The notes: a model not told the origin generated them from the sequence alone. Numbered from the stretch's first letter, positions 15,923 through 25,110 are shown. The stretch: DNA of 64,000 bases from WHSW01 sp963846565 (GCA_963846565.1 CAWJWL010000005.1:682001-746000), one strand, 5' to 3'. Numbers and translations: made by a program.

Positions 15923-16738
15923 GTACCGATCGAGGAACGCCCGCTGCGCCGCGGCACCCTCGTTCACCGAGGCCCAAGTGATCTCGCAGTGCCCGGTGTT
16001 GTAGCCCTCGCCGCCGTACTGACGCAGGAGCGTGCCGCGCCTGAGCTTGTCGGCGAACTTGGCCTGACGGGCAAACGAGGTCGTCTGGTCACAGTCGGGG
16101 GCGATCACGAGGACCGGCACCTTGATCTCCTTGCTCCGCTGCATCGGGCTCACGTCCTCGAGCCCCTTGCGGCCCCAGATCCGCTCGGCGAGGTCGTGGA
16201 TCGGCTGCCAGCCCGACACGGTGTCGGGCTTCACGAGGTCCGGGATGCCGGCCTGGTCGATGACGCAGTCGACGATCTTTCGCCGCTCGATCGCGGCCAT
16301 CAGCGCCAGGTGGCCGCCCGAGGAACCGCCGAAGATGCACAGCGGCCGATCGGGGAACTTGGCGTTGATCGCGTCAACAGCGGCGATCGTGTCGATCAGC
16401 GAGTACCGGCCCGGGCGGTGGGCGAGGTTGAAGACGCGGTATCCCCACCCGTTGAAGCCGCTGATGTAGGCGGCCATGAGGATGTCGGCCCGCGCTCCGA
16501 TATTGCCCTTCCAGCCGCCGCCGTGGATCATCAGGACGACGCCGCGCTTCTCCTGCACGAGCAGCGACGTGCTCTCGCTCATGTAATAGCCGCCGCCGGC
16601 ACGGGCGATCCCACCGATCGAGATCGTCAGCGCGCAGAGCAATGCGACCCCGGCGACTTTGCTCCCGCGACCCTTGACCACCGCGGCCAAATCTAGAGGA
16701 GTGCCTTCCACCCGGTCTCGTCGAGCCCGCATTCGCAC
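15911..16738 (-). CDS. Alpha/beta-hydrolase (esterase/lipase-like), probably exported or anchored
   Basis: A 275-residue alpha/beta-hydrolase. A hydrophobic segment at about residues 26-48 (VAGVALLCALTISIGGIARAGG) suggests a signal anchor. The oxyanion-hole motif MIHGGGWKGN is followed by the nucleophile elbow FGGSSGGHLAL (catalytic Ser), an Asp in IAPDCDQTTSF and a His in GHCEITWASV, so the triad appears complete. HGGGW places it near the hormone-sensitive lipase/BD-FAE esterases. It converges on the rhamnose operon and diverges from lhr; a role in envelope lipid or polysaccharide deacylation is only a guess. The annotated start is the first in frame; a later start inside the basic leader is possible. 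Confidence 0.8.
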   Translation of the reverse strand: MRMRARRDRVEGTPLDLAAVVKGRGSKVAGVALLCALTISIGGIARAGGGYYMSESTSLLVQEKRGVVLMIHGGGWKGNIGARADILMAAYISGFNGWGYRVFNLAHRPGRYSLIDTIAAVDAINAKFPDRPLCIFGGSSGGHLALMAAIERRKIVDCVIDQAGIPDLVKPDTVSGWQPIHDLAERIWGRKGLEDVSPMQRSKEIKVPVLVIAPDCDQTTSFARQAKFADKLRRGTLLRQYGGEGYNTGHCEITWASVNEGAAAQRAFLDRYAGG

Positions 16739-16762
16739 CTGCGTAAGATCGGTTGGTTCACG

Positions 16763-19700
16763 ATGGCCACCAGTGCGACCACGAAGCGGAATGAGGGTGC
16801 GGAGTCACCCATGGACGCGTTCAGCGACCGCACCCGCAAGTGGTTCCAGGCGTCGTTCGAGGCCCCGACGCCCGCCCAGGCGGCCGGCTGGCCGAAGATC
16901 GCCACCGGCGCCAACACGCTGATCTGCGCCCCGACCGGCTCGGGCAAGACGCTGAGCGCGTTCCTGTGGGGGATCGACACCCTCGCCCGTCGTAGCCGGA
17001 CGAACCCCGACGGCAGCGGAGGCGAAGCCGAGCAGCCGGCAGGCCTTGGTTCGGGGGTCAAGATCGTCTATGTCTCGCCATTGAAGGCGCTCTCCTATGA
17101 CGTCGAGCGCAACCTGCGCGCGCCGCTCAAGGGCACCGGTGCCGAAGTAGCCGTCGGGCTGCGGACCGGTGACACCCCGCAGAAGGACCGCCAGGCGATG
17201 CTTCGCAGGCCGCCGGACATCCTGATCACGACGCCGGAGTCGCTGTATCTGATGATCACCTCGCGAGCCCGCGAGATCCTCACCGGCGTCGAGGCGGTGA
17301 TCATCGACGAGATCCACGCCGTCGCGCAGTCCAAGCGCGGCGCCCACCTCGCGCTCAGCCTCGAGCGCCTCTCGCGCCTCGTCACCGACGAGGGCGGCAA
17401 GGATCCGCAGAGAATCGGCCTCTCCGCGACCCAGCGCCCGCTGGAGCGCATCGCCGAGTTTCTGGTCGGCCCGAGCCGCAAGTGCGAGATCGTCAACGCC
17501 GGCGTCCGTAAGGACCTCGATCTGGAGATCGTCGTCCCGGTTGAGGACATGCAGCATCCAAACGTTCCGTCCGCCTCCTCGGCTTCGCCTCCGGGGGCGG
17601 CCGGGTCAGCCGGCGGGACGACGCCCGAGCCCATCGATCCGGCACCGATCGAAGCATCCCTCGACCCGCTTCTAAACCAGCGCTCGATCTGGCCCGCGAT
17701 CTACCCGCGCCTGCTCGAGCTGGTGCTCGAGCACACGTCGACGATCATCTTCGTCAACAACCGCCGCGGCGCCGAGCGCCTCGCCAAGCGGCTGAACGAG
17801 CTCCACAACGAAGGCGTGATCGAGCACGAGTTGCCGGCAACGGAGGTGGCGGGCAACGGCCGTCCCTCCGCTGACCCGCCCGCCCCCGGAGGCGAAGCCG
17901 AGGAGGCGGGCGGAACGTCCGGTACTGAGTTCGACGAGATCGCCCGAGCCCACCACGGCTCCCTCGCGCACTCCGAGCGCCTCGTCGTCGAGGAGATGCT
18001 CAAGTCCGGGAAGCTGCCGTGTCTCGTCGCCACCTCGTCGCTCGAGCTCGGGATCGACATGGGCGCCGTGGACCTGGTGATCCAGGTCGAGTCGCCGAAG
18101 TCCGTCTCACGTGGCCTGCAGCGCGTCGGCCGCGCGGGCCACCAGCTCGGCTCGACGTCGAAGGGCCGCATCTTCCCCAAGTTCCGCGCGGACCTGCTCG
18201 AGTGCGCCGTCGTCGTCAAGCGGATGCGCGAGGGCGCGATCGAGGAGACCGTGATCCCCCGTAACCCGCTCGACGTGCTCGCCCAGCACATCGTCTCGAT
18301 GGTCGCCGACGCCGAGTGGAACCTCGACGACATCGAGCGGGTCGTCACGGCGACCGAGCCGTTCAAGGAGCTCTCGCGCGAGCAGCTCGAGAACGTCCTC
18401 GACATGCTCGACGGCCGCTACCCCTCCGAGCGCTTCGCCGAGCTCCGCCCGCGCGTCGTCTGGGATCGCACGGCGGGCACCGTGCGCGGGCGCAAGGGCG
18501 CCCGCCAGCTCGCGGTCACCAACGCCGGGACGATCCCCGATCGCGGCCTCTACGGCGTCCATCTTCCCGACGGCCGGCGCGTCGGCGAGCTCGACGAGGA
18601 GATGGTCTACGAGGCCCGCCCCGGGCAGACGTTCCTCCTCGGCGCGACCACCTGGCGGATCGAGGACATCACCCGCGACCGGGTCATCGTCTCCCCGGCC
18701 CCCGGTGTTCCAGGCGCCGTCCCGTTCTGGCGCGGCGACGGGGTCGGCCGCCCGTCCGAGCTCGGCCGCGCGATCGGCGCCTTCTCCCGCGAGGCGGTCG
18801 GCTCCGACGCCGAGACGCTGGGCAAGGAGTACGACCTCGATCCGCAAGCGGCCGAGAACCTCATCACCTATCTGCGCGAGCAGCAGGCCGCGACCCGGGT
18901 CGTCCCCTCCGACGAGACGATCGTCGTGGAGAAGTTCCGCGACGAGATCGGCGACTGGCGCCTCTGCGTCCTGTCGCCTTTCGGCGGGCGCGTCCACTCC
19001 GCCTGGGGCTTGGCGCTGGCGGCGAAGATCCGTGACGATCTCGATCTCGAGGCCGACGCGATCTGGTCCGACGACGGGATCGTCATCCACCTGCCCGACG
19101 CCGACGAGCCCCCGGACGCCGACCTCGTCTTGCTCGAGCCCGACGAGGTCGAGGACCTGGTCGTCCGCGAGCTCGGCGGCTCTGCTCTCTTCGGCGCTCG
19201 CTTCCGCGAGAACGCCGCCCGCAGCCTCCTGCTTCCCCGCGCCTATCCAGGCAAGCGCACGCCGCTTTGGCAGCAGCGGCTCAAGTCACAGAACCTGCTC
19301 GAGGTCGCAAAGGACTTCCCCCGCTTCCCGGTGATCCTCGAGACGTACCGCGAGTGCCTGCGGGATGTCCTCGACCTGCCGGGGCTGACCGACCTGCTCC
19401 GCGACCTGCAGTCGCGCAAGATCACCCTCGTCGAGGTCGAGACGAAGAGCGCCTCGCCGTTCGCCTCCTCGCTGCTCTTCGACTACGTCGCCACCTACAT
19501 GTACGAGGGCGACACGCCCAACGCCGAGCGCCGTGCGGCGGCTCTGGCCCTCGACCGCGACCTGCTCTCCGAGCTACTCGGCGCTGAAGAGCTGCGCGAG
19601 CTGATCAACCCGGAGGCGCTCGAGGACGTCGAGCGCTCGCTCCAGCTCCTCCACCCCGACGCCCTCGCCAAGGACCGCGATGCGCTCCAGCAGGTGCTCC

Positions 19701-21394
19701 GCCGCCTCGGCGACCTGACCGTCGAGGAGGCCGAGGCCCGGACCGCCGACGGTTTCTCGGCGGCGTCGATGCTCGACAAGCTCGAGCGCGAGCGGCGCGC
19801 GGCGAAGGTCCGGATCGCCGGCGAGGAACGCTGGATCGCATCTGAGGACGCGGCGCTTTACCGCGACGCCCTCGGCGTCCCCCCGCCGGCGGGCCTGCCG
19901 GACTCCTACCTCGAGGAACACCCCGACGCGATGCTCACGCTCGCCCGCCGCTATGCGCGCACCCACGGACCCTTCCCGACCGCGATGATCACCGCCCGCT
20001 ACCGGATCGATCTGACCCCCGCGCTGAAGGAGCTCGAGCGTGGCGGCGACCTCGTCCGCGGCGAGCTCCTCCCCGGCGGCAGCGAGCGCGAGTGGTGCGA
20101 CTCCGATGTCCTTCGCCGGGTCCGCCGCGCCAGCGTGGCGGCGCTGCGCCAGGAGGTCGAGGCCGTCGATCCGTCCGAGCTCGCGCGCTTCCTGCCGGAG
20201 TGGCAGAACGTCGACGCGCACCGGCCCGCGGGCGCCGGGCCGGACCGGCTGCGCGAGGCGCTCGTGCCGCTTCAGGGCGTCGCGCTGACCCCTGAGGTGT
20301 GGGAGCGCGACGTGCTCCCGAGGCGCCTCGGCGCCTACAGCCCGGCGTGGCTCGACGAGCTGACGACGAGCGGCGAGGTGGTCTGGATCGGCGCCGGGCC
20401 GCTGGCGCGCACCGGCCGCGTCGCCCTCTACTTCCGCGAAGACGTCCGCCTCGCCGGGCCGCCGCCGTCGAACGCCAAGCTCGAGCGCCCAGAGGGTGAG
20501 TTCCACGATGCGATTCGCGAGCGGCTCGCCGCCGCGCCGTCATTCTGGCTCGACCTGGTCGCCGAGCTCGAAGGCGAGCCGGAGGAGCTCCACGCGGCGC
20601 TCTGGGATCTCGCCTGGACCGGCGAGGTGACCAACGACGCCTTCGCCCCGCTGCGCGCCCGCACCCTGCGCGCGGTGAAGCCGTCGACCCGCCGGCAGAC
20701 GCGTCGCTTCTCGGCCCGCCGCGGGCCCGCGAGCCAGGCGCTCCAGGGCCGCTGGTCGCTGACCGAGGCCCTGCTCCGCGGGGCACCGCCCCAGGGGCCG
20801 CGCCTGCGCGCCCAGGCGGAGCTGATGCTGGAGCGCTACGGGATCGTCACCCGGGAGACAGTGCTCGCCGAGGGCGTCCCCGGTGGGTTCTCCTCTCTCT
20901 ACGCCGAGCTGTCCAACCTCGAGATCCTCGGCACCGCCCGGCGCGGCTACTTCGTCGAGGGCCTCGGCGGCGCCCAGTTCGCGCTCGCCGGGGCGGTCGA
21001 GCGTCTCCGCGGCCTCCCCCACGCCGACGGTGAGTACCGCGTCCTCGCGGCGACCGACCCGGCGCAGCCATACGGGGCTTCGCTCTCGTGGCCGAAGCGA
21101 GCCGAAGGGCGGCGCCCCTCGCGCACGCCCGGCGCCTTCGTGCTTCTCCGCGACGGCAACCCGATCCTCTACGTCGAGCGTGGCGGGAAGGGGATCGTGC
21201 GCCTGGTCGAGCTCGAGGGCGAGGAGCTCGGACGCGCCATCGGCGAGCTTGCCGACGCCGCTCGCGCGGCCACGATTCCGAAGCTCGGGCTCGAGCGGGT
21301 CGACGGCGAACCGGTTTTCGGCTCCGGGCTCGAGGAGCAGATCATCGCCGCCGGCTTCAGCCGCCAGCCCCGACGGCTGGTCGCTTCCGCATAG
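16763..21394 (+). CDS. lhr: Lhr-family ATP-dependent helicase with three repeat-derived insertions
   Basis: A 1543-residue superfamily 2 helicase of the long actinobacterial Lhr type. Core motifs: APTGSGKTLSAF (Walker A, ~residues 53-64), YVSPLKALSYD (Ia), TTPESLYLM, DEIHAV (DEIH box), GLSATQRP (III), FVNNRRGAERLAKRLN (IV), ATSSLELGIDMG (V), and QRVGRAGHQLGS (VI). The winged-helix and C-terminal domains fill the remainder. Lhr unwinds RNA:DNA and participates in DNA repair in mycobacteria. Three insertions relative to the expected helicase core coincide with copies of the dispersed palindromic element, at residues ~80-97 (TNPDGSGGEAEQPAGLG), ~267-282 (in reverse orientation, SASSASPPGAAGSAGG) and ~370-387 (ADPPAPGGEAEEAGGTSG). 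All are in frame, in loops between conserved motifs. A TAAGAT hexamer lies 14 bases before the ATG. nei2 follows with no gap, as in Mycobacterium. Confidence 0.93.
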   Translation: MATSATTKRNEGAESPMDAFSDRTRKWFQASFEAPTPAQAAGWPKIATGANTLICAPTGSGKTLSAFLWGIDTLARRSRTNPDGSGGEAEQPAGLGSGVKIVYVSPLKALSYDVERNLRAPLKGTGAEVAVGLRTGDTPQKDRQAMLRRPPDILITTPESLYLMITSRAREILTGVEAVIIDEIHAVAQSKRGAHLALSLERLSRLVTDEGGKDPQRIGLSATQRPLERIAEFLVGPSRKCEIVNAGVRKDLDLEIVVPVEDMQHPNVPSASSASPPGAAGSAGGTTPEPIDPAPIEASLDPLLNQRSIWPAIYPRLLELVLEHTSTIIFVNNRRGAERLAKRLNELHNEGVIEHELPATEVAGNGRPSADPPAPGGEAEEAGGTSGTEFDEIARAHHGSLAHSERLVVEEMLKSGKLPCLVATSSLELGIDMGAVDLVIQVESPKSVSRGLQRVGRAGHQLGSTSKGRIFPKFRADLLECAVVVKRMREGAIEETVIPRNPLDVLAQHIVSMVADAEWNLDDIERVVTATEPFKELSREQLENVLDMLDGRYPSERFAELRPRVVWDRTAGTVRGRKGARQLAVTNAGTIPDRGLYGVHLPDGRRVGELDEEMVYEARPGQTFLLGATTWRIEDITRDRVIVSPAPGVPGAVPFWRGDGVGRPSELGRAIGAFSREAVGSDAETLGKEYDLDPQAAENLITYLREQQAATRVVPSDETIVVEKFRDEIGDWRLCVLSPFGGRVHSAWGLALAAKIRDDLDLEADAIWSDDGIVIHLPDADEPPDADLVLLEPDEVEDLVVRELGGSALFGARFRENAARSLLLPRAYPGKRTPLWQQRLKSQNLLEVAKDFPRFPVILETYRECLRDVLDLPGLTDLLRDLQSRKITLVEVETKSASPFASSLLFDYVATYMYEGDTPNAERRAAALALDRDLLSELLGAEELRELINPEALEDVERSLQLLHPDALAKDRDALQQVLRRLGDLTVEEAEARTADGFSAASMLDKLERERRAAKVRIAGEERWIASEDAALYRDALGVPPPAGLPDSYLEEHPDAMLTLARRYARTHGPFPTAMITARYRIDLTPALKELERGGDLVRGELLPGGSEREWCDSDVLRRVRRASVAALRQEVEAVDPSELARFLPEWQNVDAHRPAGAGPDRLREALVPLQGVALTPEVWERDVLPRRLGAYSPAWLDELTTSGEVVWIGAGPLARTGRVALYFREDVRLAGPPPSNAKLERPEGEFHDAIRERLAAAPSFWLDLVAELEGEPEELHAALWDLAWTGEVTNDAFAPLRARTLRAVKPSTRRQTRRFSARRGPASQALQGRWSLTEALLRGAPPQGPRLRAQAELMLERYGIVTRETVLAEGVPGGFSSLYAELSNLEILGTARRGYFVEGLGGAQFALAGAVERLRGLPHADGEYRVLAATDPAQPYGASLSWPKRAEGRRPSRTPGAFVLLRDGNPILYVERGGKGIVRLVELEGEELGRAIGELADAARAATIPKLGLERVDGEPVFGSGLEEQIIAAGFSRQPRRLVASA
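17001..17052 (+). repeat. Degenerate copy of the palindromic element inside lhr (copy B)
   Basis: Forward orientation. The core GGAGGCGAAGCCGAGCAG is intact; flanks have drifted. In frame it encodes NPDGSGGEAEQPAG, between Walker A and motif Ia of the helicase. Confidence 0.7.
17561..17609 (-). repeat. Dispersed palindromic element inside lhr, reverse orientation (copy C)
   Basis: The plus strand reads AACGTTCCGTCCGCCTCCTC then GGCTTCGCC and the GGGGGCGGCCGGGTCA end, the reverse complement of the consensus. It is in frame with lhr and encodes SASSASPPGAAGS in the linker between the two RecA-like domains. Confidence 0.9.
17872..17921 (+). repeat. Dispersed palindromic element inside lhr, forward orientation (copy D)
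   Basis: Near-consensus copy, TGACCCGCCCGCCCCCGG then AGGCGAAGCCGAGGAGGC and GGGCGGAACGTCC. In frame it encodes DPPAPGGEAEEAGGTSG, inserted after helicase motif IV, before the RAHHGSL segment. Confidence 0.9.
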
Positions 21395-22156
21395 ATGCCG
21401 GAGGGCGACACGATCCACAGGGTCGCGCGACGGATCAACGCCGCTCTGGCCGGCCGCGAGATCGAGCGTTCCGAGGCGCCGAACCCGCGCTCCCCGGTTC
21501 ACCGGCGGGCGGGTGAGCTCGCGGGTCGCAAGCTCGAGAACGCCGAGGCGTACGGCAAGCACCTGCTCGTCCATTTCGAGGGCGGGCTCGTCCTCCACAG
21601 CCACCTCGGCATGAACGGTCGCTGGTCGGTTCAGGTCGACGGCGACTCCCGCTTCACCAATCCGTGGCTCCACCTCGAAAGCGGCGAGGCGATCGCCGCT
21701 CAGCGCGGCGGCAAGATCCTGCGCATCGTCAGCGAGGGAAAGTCGCGCAACGATCCGGTCCTGCGCCGCCTCGGCCCCGATCCGATGCGCGCGGGTTTCG
21801 ACCCCCGCGAGGCAGCCACGCGGCTCCGCACGCTCGGCGCCGACCGCGAGATCGGCGAATCGCTGCTCGACCAGGGAATCATCGCCGGGGTCGGCAACGC
21901 GATCCGCATCGAGGGCCTTTTCCGGGCGCGGGTGAACCCGTGGCGGAAGGTCGCCGATCTCTCGACGGAGGAACTCGACCGGGTCGTCACCGAGAACGTC
22001 GAGGTGATGCGCATCGGGCTCGAAAGCGGCCGGCGACCGAGCTCGATCTACGGCGGCGGGCGCCGGCGCTGTCCGTCCTGCGGCGGACGGATCTCGTCGC
22101 GAGGCCAGGGCGACGACAACCGGATTGCGTACTGGTGCCCGGCGTGTCAGCGGTGA
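21395..22156 (+). CDS. nei2: Fpg/Nei-family DNA glycosylase (Nei2-like endonuclease VIII)
   Basis: A 253-residue bifunctional DNA glycosylase/AP lyase. The start MPEGDTIH supplies the catalytic Pro2-Glu3 and the Nei-type Gly-Asp-Thr. Further family marks are GKHLLVHFEGGLVLHSHLGMNG (zinc-less core), the H2TH region (GESLLDQGIIAGVGNAIRIE), and a C-terminal zinc finger with CPSCGG and WCPACQR (four Cys). It removes oxidised bases from DNA. The ATG directly follows the lhr stop, and the lhr-nei2 order is the same as in Mycobacterium tuberculosis, supporting a shared repair role. Confidence 0.9.
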   Translation: MPEGDTIHRVARRINAALAGREIERSEAPNPRSPVHRRAGELAGRKLENAEAYGKHLLVHFEGGLVLHSHLGMNGRWSVQVDGDSRFTNPWLHLESGEAIAAQRGGKILRIVSEGKSRNDPVLRRLGPDPMRAGFDPREAATRLRTLGADREIGESLLDQGIIAGVGNAIRIEGLFRARVNPWRKVADLSTEELDRVVTENVEVMRIGLESGRRPSSIYGGGRRRCPSCGGRISSRGQGDDNRIAYWCPACQR

Positions 22157-22187
22157 CGGCCCGCCGACACGCCGGGTCCAGCAGTCG

Positions 22188-22727
22188 CTAGCCCGTCGGG
22201 AGCTTGGTCGTCACGCTGCCGAGCGAGCCGGCCTCCCAGGGCCCGTCGTTACCCGCGTCGACGGCCGCGTTGAGCAGGTTCGCGCCCTTCGTGGTCAGCT
22301 TCAGCTTCGCGTTGGAGATTCCCGTCGGGCCTCCGCCGCTCACCTTCGCGAGGTTGGCCGCCTTGCCGACGACCCGCGCGCGCAGCTTGCCGACGCCGCC
22401 GTAGCGGATCCGATAGTCGCCGGTGGGCCCGCGGTTGCCCTCGTACTTGAAGTTGACGCCGCCGACGAGGCTGACCGAGCCGCTGCCGGTCTCGGGATCG
22501 AAGTTCCCGCCGCAGTTCGTCATCTTGATCTTGCTCGGCCCGCGCTTGATCGCACCGAGCGTCGGCTTGATCGTGACGCCGTCCGGAAGCGCGAACTTGA
22601 ACGTGGTCTCGGCTCCGTCGCAGCCCTTCGCGACCGCAGCGGGTCCACTCGCCACCAGTGCGGCGACGGCCACCGCCATGCCGGCGATCCCGATGCCGCT
22701 CCATCCGATTGCGCGCCTGTTCCTCAT
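22188..22727 (-). CDS. Exported protein of unknown function
   Basis: A 179-residue secreted protein. The signal peptide has a basic start (MRNRRAIGW), a hydrophobic core (IGIAGMAVAVAALVASGP) and a cleavage site near AVAKG. The mature part contains two Cys (KGCDGAE and MTNCGGNF) and Gly/Lys-rich beta-strand-like repeats (AKLKLTTKGANLL). The ATG at 22727 is chosen because an AAGGAGC ribosome site lies 8 bases upstream; earlier in-frame starts lack one. It diverges from the Crp/Fnr gene across 85 bases. No family recognised. Confidence 0.7.
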   Translation of the reverse strand: MRNRRAIGWSGIGIAGMAVAVAALVASGPAAVAKGCDGAETTFKFALPDGVTIKPTLGAIKRGPSKIKMTNCGGNFDPETGSGSVSLVGGVNFKYEGNRGPTGDYRIRYGGVGKLRARVVGKAANLAKVSGGGPTGISNAKLKLTTKGANLLNAAVDAGNDGPWEAGSLGSVTTKLPTG

Positions 22728-22812
22728 CCCAATTGCTCCTTCCAACTCGGTTACCCCCCGGTGCCCCGCGGGCTGCGCGCATCCTATCCCTGCCAGCGCA
22801 TATCGTTCGGTC

Positions 22813-23493
22813 ATGGGCGAGGAGTCATTGCAGCTGCTCGCGCGGGTCCCGCTCTTCTCCGAGCTCTCGCGCGAGGAGCTTCAGCGAATCGCCGACGTCG
22901 CCAGCCCGCGCTCGTTCCCGCGCAATGTCCGCGTCTTCCACGAGGGCGACACGTCGGACGCGTGCTACATCGTCCGCTCGGGAGATCTGCGGGTGACCCG
23001 CGAGCATTCGGACGGCCGCGCGATCGCGCTTGCGACGCTAGGGCCGGGCGACATCTTCGGCGAGCTCGCGATGCTCGACGGCGGCACCCGCTCGGCGAGC
23101 GTGGAGACGATCTCCGACGCCGAGCTCCTCGGCCTCCCGGCGAGTGATGTGCGGAGGGTGATCGCGAGCCACGGCGACATCGCCGCGAAGTTGATCGTCG
23201 CGATCACCCGGCGGCTGCGGGAGACCAACGAGCGGGTCGCCCGCCAGTCCTTCCAGACGGTCCCGAGCCGCGTCGCCGGTGTCCTCTCGCAGCTGATCGC
23301 CGAGGAGATCACGGCCGAGACGCACGGGATCACGGTGCGGATGACCCAGGCGGACCTCGCCCAGCTCGCCGGCACCTCGCGGGAAAGCGTCAGCCGTTTC
23401 CTCGCGACCCTCGAACGAGCCGGGGTCGTCGCGGTCGGCCGCGGACGCGTGACAGTGCTGGCGCCACGGCGCCTTCGCGCCTACATCTTCTAA
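22813..23493 (+). CDS. Crp/Fnr-family transcriptional regulator
   Basis: A 226-residue regulator with an N-terminal cyclic-nucleotide-binding domain (VFHEGDTSDACYIVRSGDLRV; GPGDIFGELAMLDGGTRSASV, residues ~40-100) and a C-terminal winged helix (MTQADLAQLAGTSRESVSR). The phosphate-binding cassette FGELAML-x4-RSA is well kept, so cAMP binding is likely. It resembles actinobacterial Crp/GlxR. The stop is followed after 12 bases by a copy of the palindromic element and then pcm. Confidence 0.88.
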   Translation: MGEESLQLLARVPLFSELSREELQRIADVASPRSFPRNVRVFHEGDTSDACYIVRSGDLRVTREHSDGRAIALATLGPGDIFGELAMLDGGTRSASVETISDAELLGLPASDVRRVIASHGDIAAKLIVAITRRLRETNERVARQSFQTVPSRVAGVLSQLIAEEITAETHGITVRMTQADLAQLAGTSRESVSRFLATLERAGVVAVGRGRVTVLAPRRLRAYIF

Positions 23494-23505
23494 TGGTCCT
23501 TCGCC

Positions 23506-23555
23506 TGACCCGGCCGCCCCCGGAGGCGAAGCCGAGCAGGCGGGCGGAACGTTCG
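23506..23555 (+). repeat. Dispersed palindromic element between crp-like gene and pcm (copy E)
   Basis: Forward copy: TGACCCGGCCGCCCCCGG, AGGCGAAGCCGAGCAGGC, GGGCGGAACGTTCG. Its last base is the first base of the GTG start of pcm, so it occupies the whole leader of that gene and its GGCGG/GGAAC segments must serve as ribosome site, if any. Confidence 0.9.
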
Positions 23556-24202
23556 TGAGTTTCGCGGAGCAACGCACGCGGATGGTCGAGCGGCAGCTCC
23601 GCCGCCGCGGAATCGCCGACGAGCGCGTGCTCGCGGCGATGGCTGCCGTCCCGCGGGAGGAGTTCGTGGACCCGCGACTTCGCGCCCGCGCCTACCACGA
23701 CCGTGCCCTGCCGACCGCCGAGGGGCAGACGATCTCGCAGCCATGGGTGGTCGCGGCGATCTCCGAGGCGCTCGCGCTCGAGGGGGGCGAGCGCGTGCTC
23801 GAGGTCGGCACGGGGTCGGGGTACTCGACCGCGATCCTCGCCCGTCTCGCGAGCGAGGTGATCAGCATCGAGCGCCACAGGGCGCTCGCCGAGCGGGCCC
23901 GCGAGCGCCTCGCGACCCTCGGCGCTTCGGGCGTCGAGGTCCGGGTCGGCGACGGGTCGGCGGGCGCCCCCGACCTCGCCCCGTTCGACGCGATCGCCGT
24001 GCACGCTGCCGCGCCCTCTCCCCCGCCGAGCCTCGTCGGCCAACTCGCCGACGGTGGCCGACTCGTCGTTCCGGTGAGCGAGAGGGGTGCCGACATGCTC
24101 ACCGTCTTCACCGCCGGCGCGGACGGTTTGGCGTCGCGGACGATCGCCCCGTGCCGATTCGTGCCCCTTCTCGGGGCCGAGGGCTATGGCGAGGCTGGGT
24201 GA
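23555..24202 (+). CDS. pcm: Protein-L-isoaspartate O-methyltransferase
   Basis: A 215-residue SAM-dependent methyltransferase that methylates isoaspartyl residues in damaged proteins for repair. MVERQLRRRGIADERVLAAMAAVPRE, the PIMT signature QTISQPWVVA, and motif I VLEVGTGSGYSTAILARL are all present, followed by DAIAVHAAAP. The GTG start overlaps the last base of palindromic copy E. The methyltransferase core is complete and of usual length. Confidence 0.88.
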   Translation: MSFAEQRTRMVERQLRRRGIADERVLAAMAAVPREEFVDPRLRARAYHDRALPTAEGQTISQPWVVAAISEALALEGGERVLEVGTGSGYSTAILARLASEVISIERHRALAERARERLATLGASGVEVRVGDGSAGAPDLAPFDAIAVHAAAPSPPPSLVGQLADGGRLVVPVSERGADMLTVFTAGADGLASRTIAPCRFVPLLGAEGYGEAG

Positions 24203-24230
24203 TGCACTTGCGCGATAGGCTGGCCGCTCG

Positions 24231-24632
24231 ATGACGCAGGGCTTCTTCGCGCTCAACTTCTTCTCCCCGGCCTTCGTCGACCAGCTCAAGCGCGGTCGCA
24301 AGACGGCGACGATCCGGGTCGGCGACAAGGCGCGCAAGTACGCGCGTGGCCAGCTCGTCTGGGTCACCGTAGGCCATCAGCACAGCCCGCGCGAGAAGCT
24401 CTTCACCGCTGTCATCGACGACGTCGACGTGAAGCGCGTGAAGGAGCTCTCCCCGCGCGACATCGAGCACGACAATCCGGAGTTCCGCCGCCTCGAGGAG
24501 ACGCTCGGGTTCATGCGGCAGATCTACGGTCGCGAGATCGATCACGAGGAGACCGTCACCGTCGTCCGCTTCTCGCGTGTCTACGAGCCGCCGCCCGGCT
24601 TCGGCAACGGCGAGCCTCCAAGCCGCAACTGA
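24231..24632 (+). CDS. ASCH-domain protein
   Basis: A 133-residue small protein with an ASCH-like PUA-related fold: ALNFFSPAFVDQLKRGRKTATIR, GDKARKYARGQLVWVTVG and a late TVVRFSRVYEP. ASCH domains bind RNA and include ribonucleases and coactivator-linked proteins; the specific role here is unknown. Its 3' end abuts the SRPBCC gene downstream. Confidence 0.65.
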   Translation: MTQGFFALNFFSPAFVDQLKRGRKTATIRVGDKARKYARGQLVWVTVGHQHSPREKLFTAVIDDVDVKRVKELSPRDIEHDNPEFRRLEETLGFMRQIYGREIDHEETVTVVRFSRVYEPPPGFGNGEPPSRN

Positions 24633-24636
24633 ACGC

Positions 24637-25110
24637 TTGGGCGAATACAGGTTCGTTACGACCTGGCTGCTCGAGTGCGAGCGGGAGCGCGTCTGGGACG
24701 CGATTCATGATTCGGAGGCCTGGCCGCGGTGGTGGCGCGGCGTCGTCAGTGCCGAGCGGCTCGCCGATGGCGACGGGAACGGCGTCGGCCAGCGCGGCCG
24801 CTACGTCTGGCGCAGCGCGATTCCCTACCCGGTCGAGTTCGAGATCCGCTCCACGCGGGTCGAGCGCCCGCACCTGCTCGAAGGGGCTGCCAGCGGCGGG
24901 CTCGAGGGCCTCGGGCGCTGGCGCCTGTATGAGCAGGAGGGCGTCACCGCGGTGATCTATGAGTGGAACGTGCGGACGACGAAGCGGTGGATGAACGCGG
25001 TCGCACCACTTGCCCGGCCCGTATTCGAGTGGAACCACGACTGGGTCATGCGTCACGGCGGGACGGGGATCGCGGAGCTGCTCGGCTGCCGCCTGCTGGC
25101 GAGTGGCTGA
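24637..25110 (+). CDS. SRPBCC-family (polyketide cyclase/START-like) protein
   Basis: A ~157-residue protein with the START-like ligand-binding fold: YRFVTTWLLECERERVWD, then WPRWWRGVVSAERL, and FEIRSTRVERPHLLEG. It probably binds a hydrophobic ligand. A TTG at 24637 is used as start because homology begins there; a GTG at 24577 would overlap the ASCH gene by 56 bases. Followed by the groESL control region. Confidence 0.65.
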   Translation: MGEYRFVTTWLLECERERVWDAIHDSEAWPRWWRGVVSAERLADGDGNGVGQRGRYVWRSAIPYPVEFEIRSTRVERPHLLEGAASGGLEGLGRWRLYEQEGVTAVIYEWNVRTTKRWMNAVAPLARPVFEWNHDWVMRHGGTGIAELLGCRLLASG

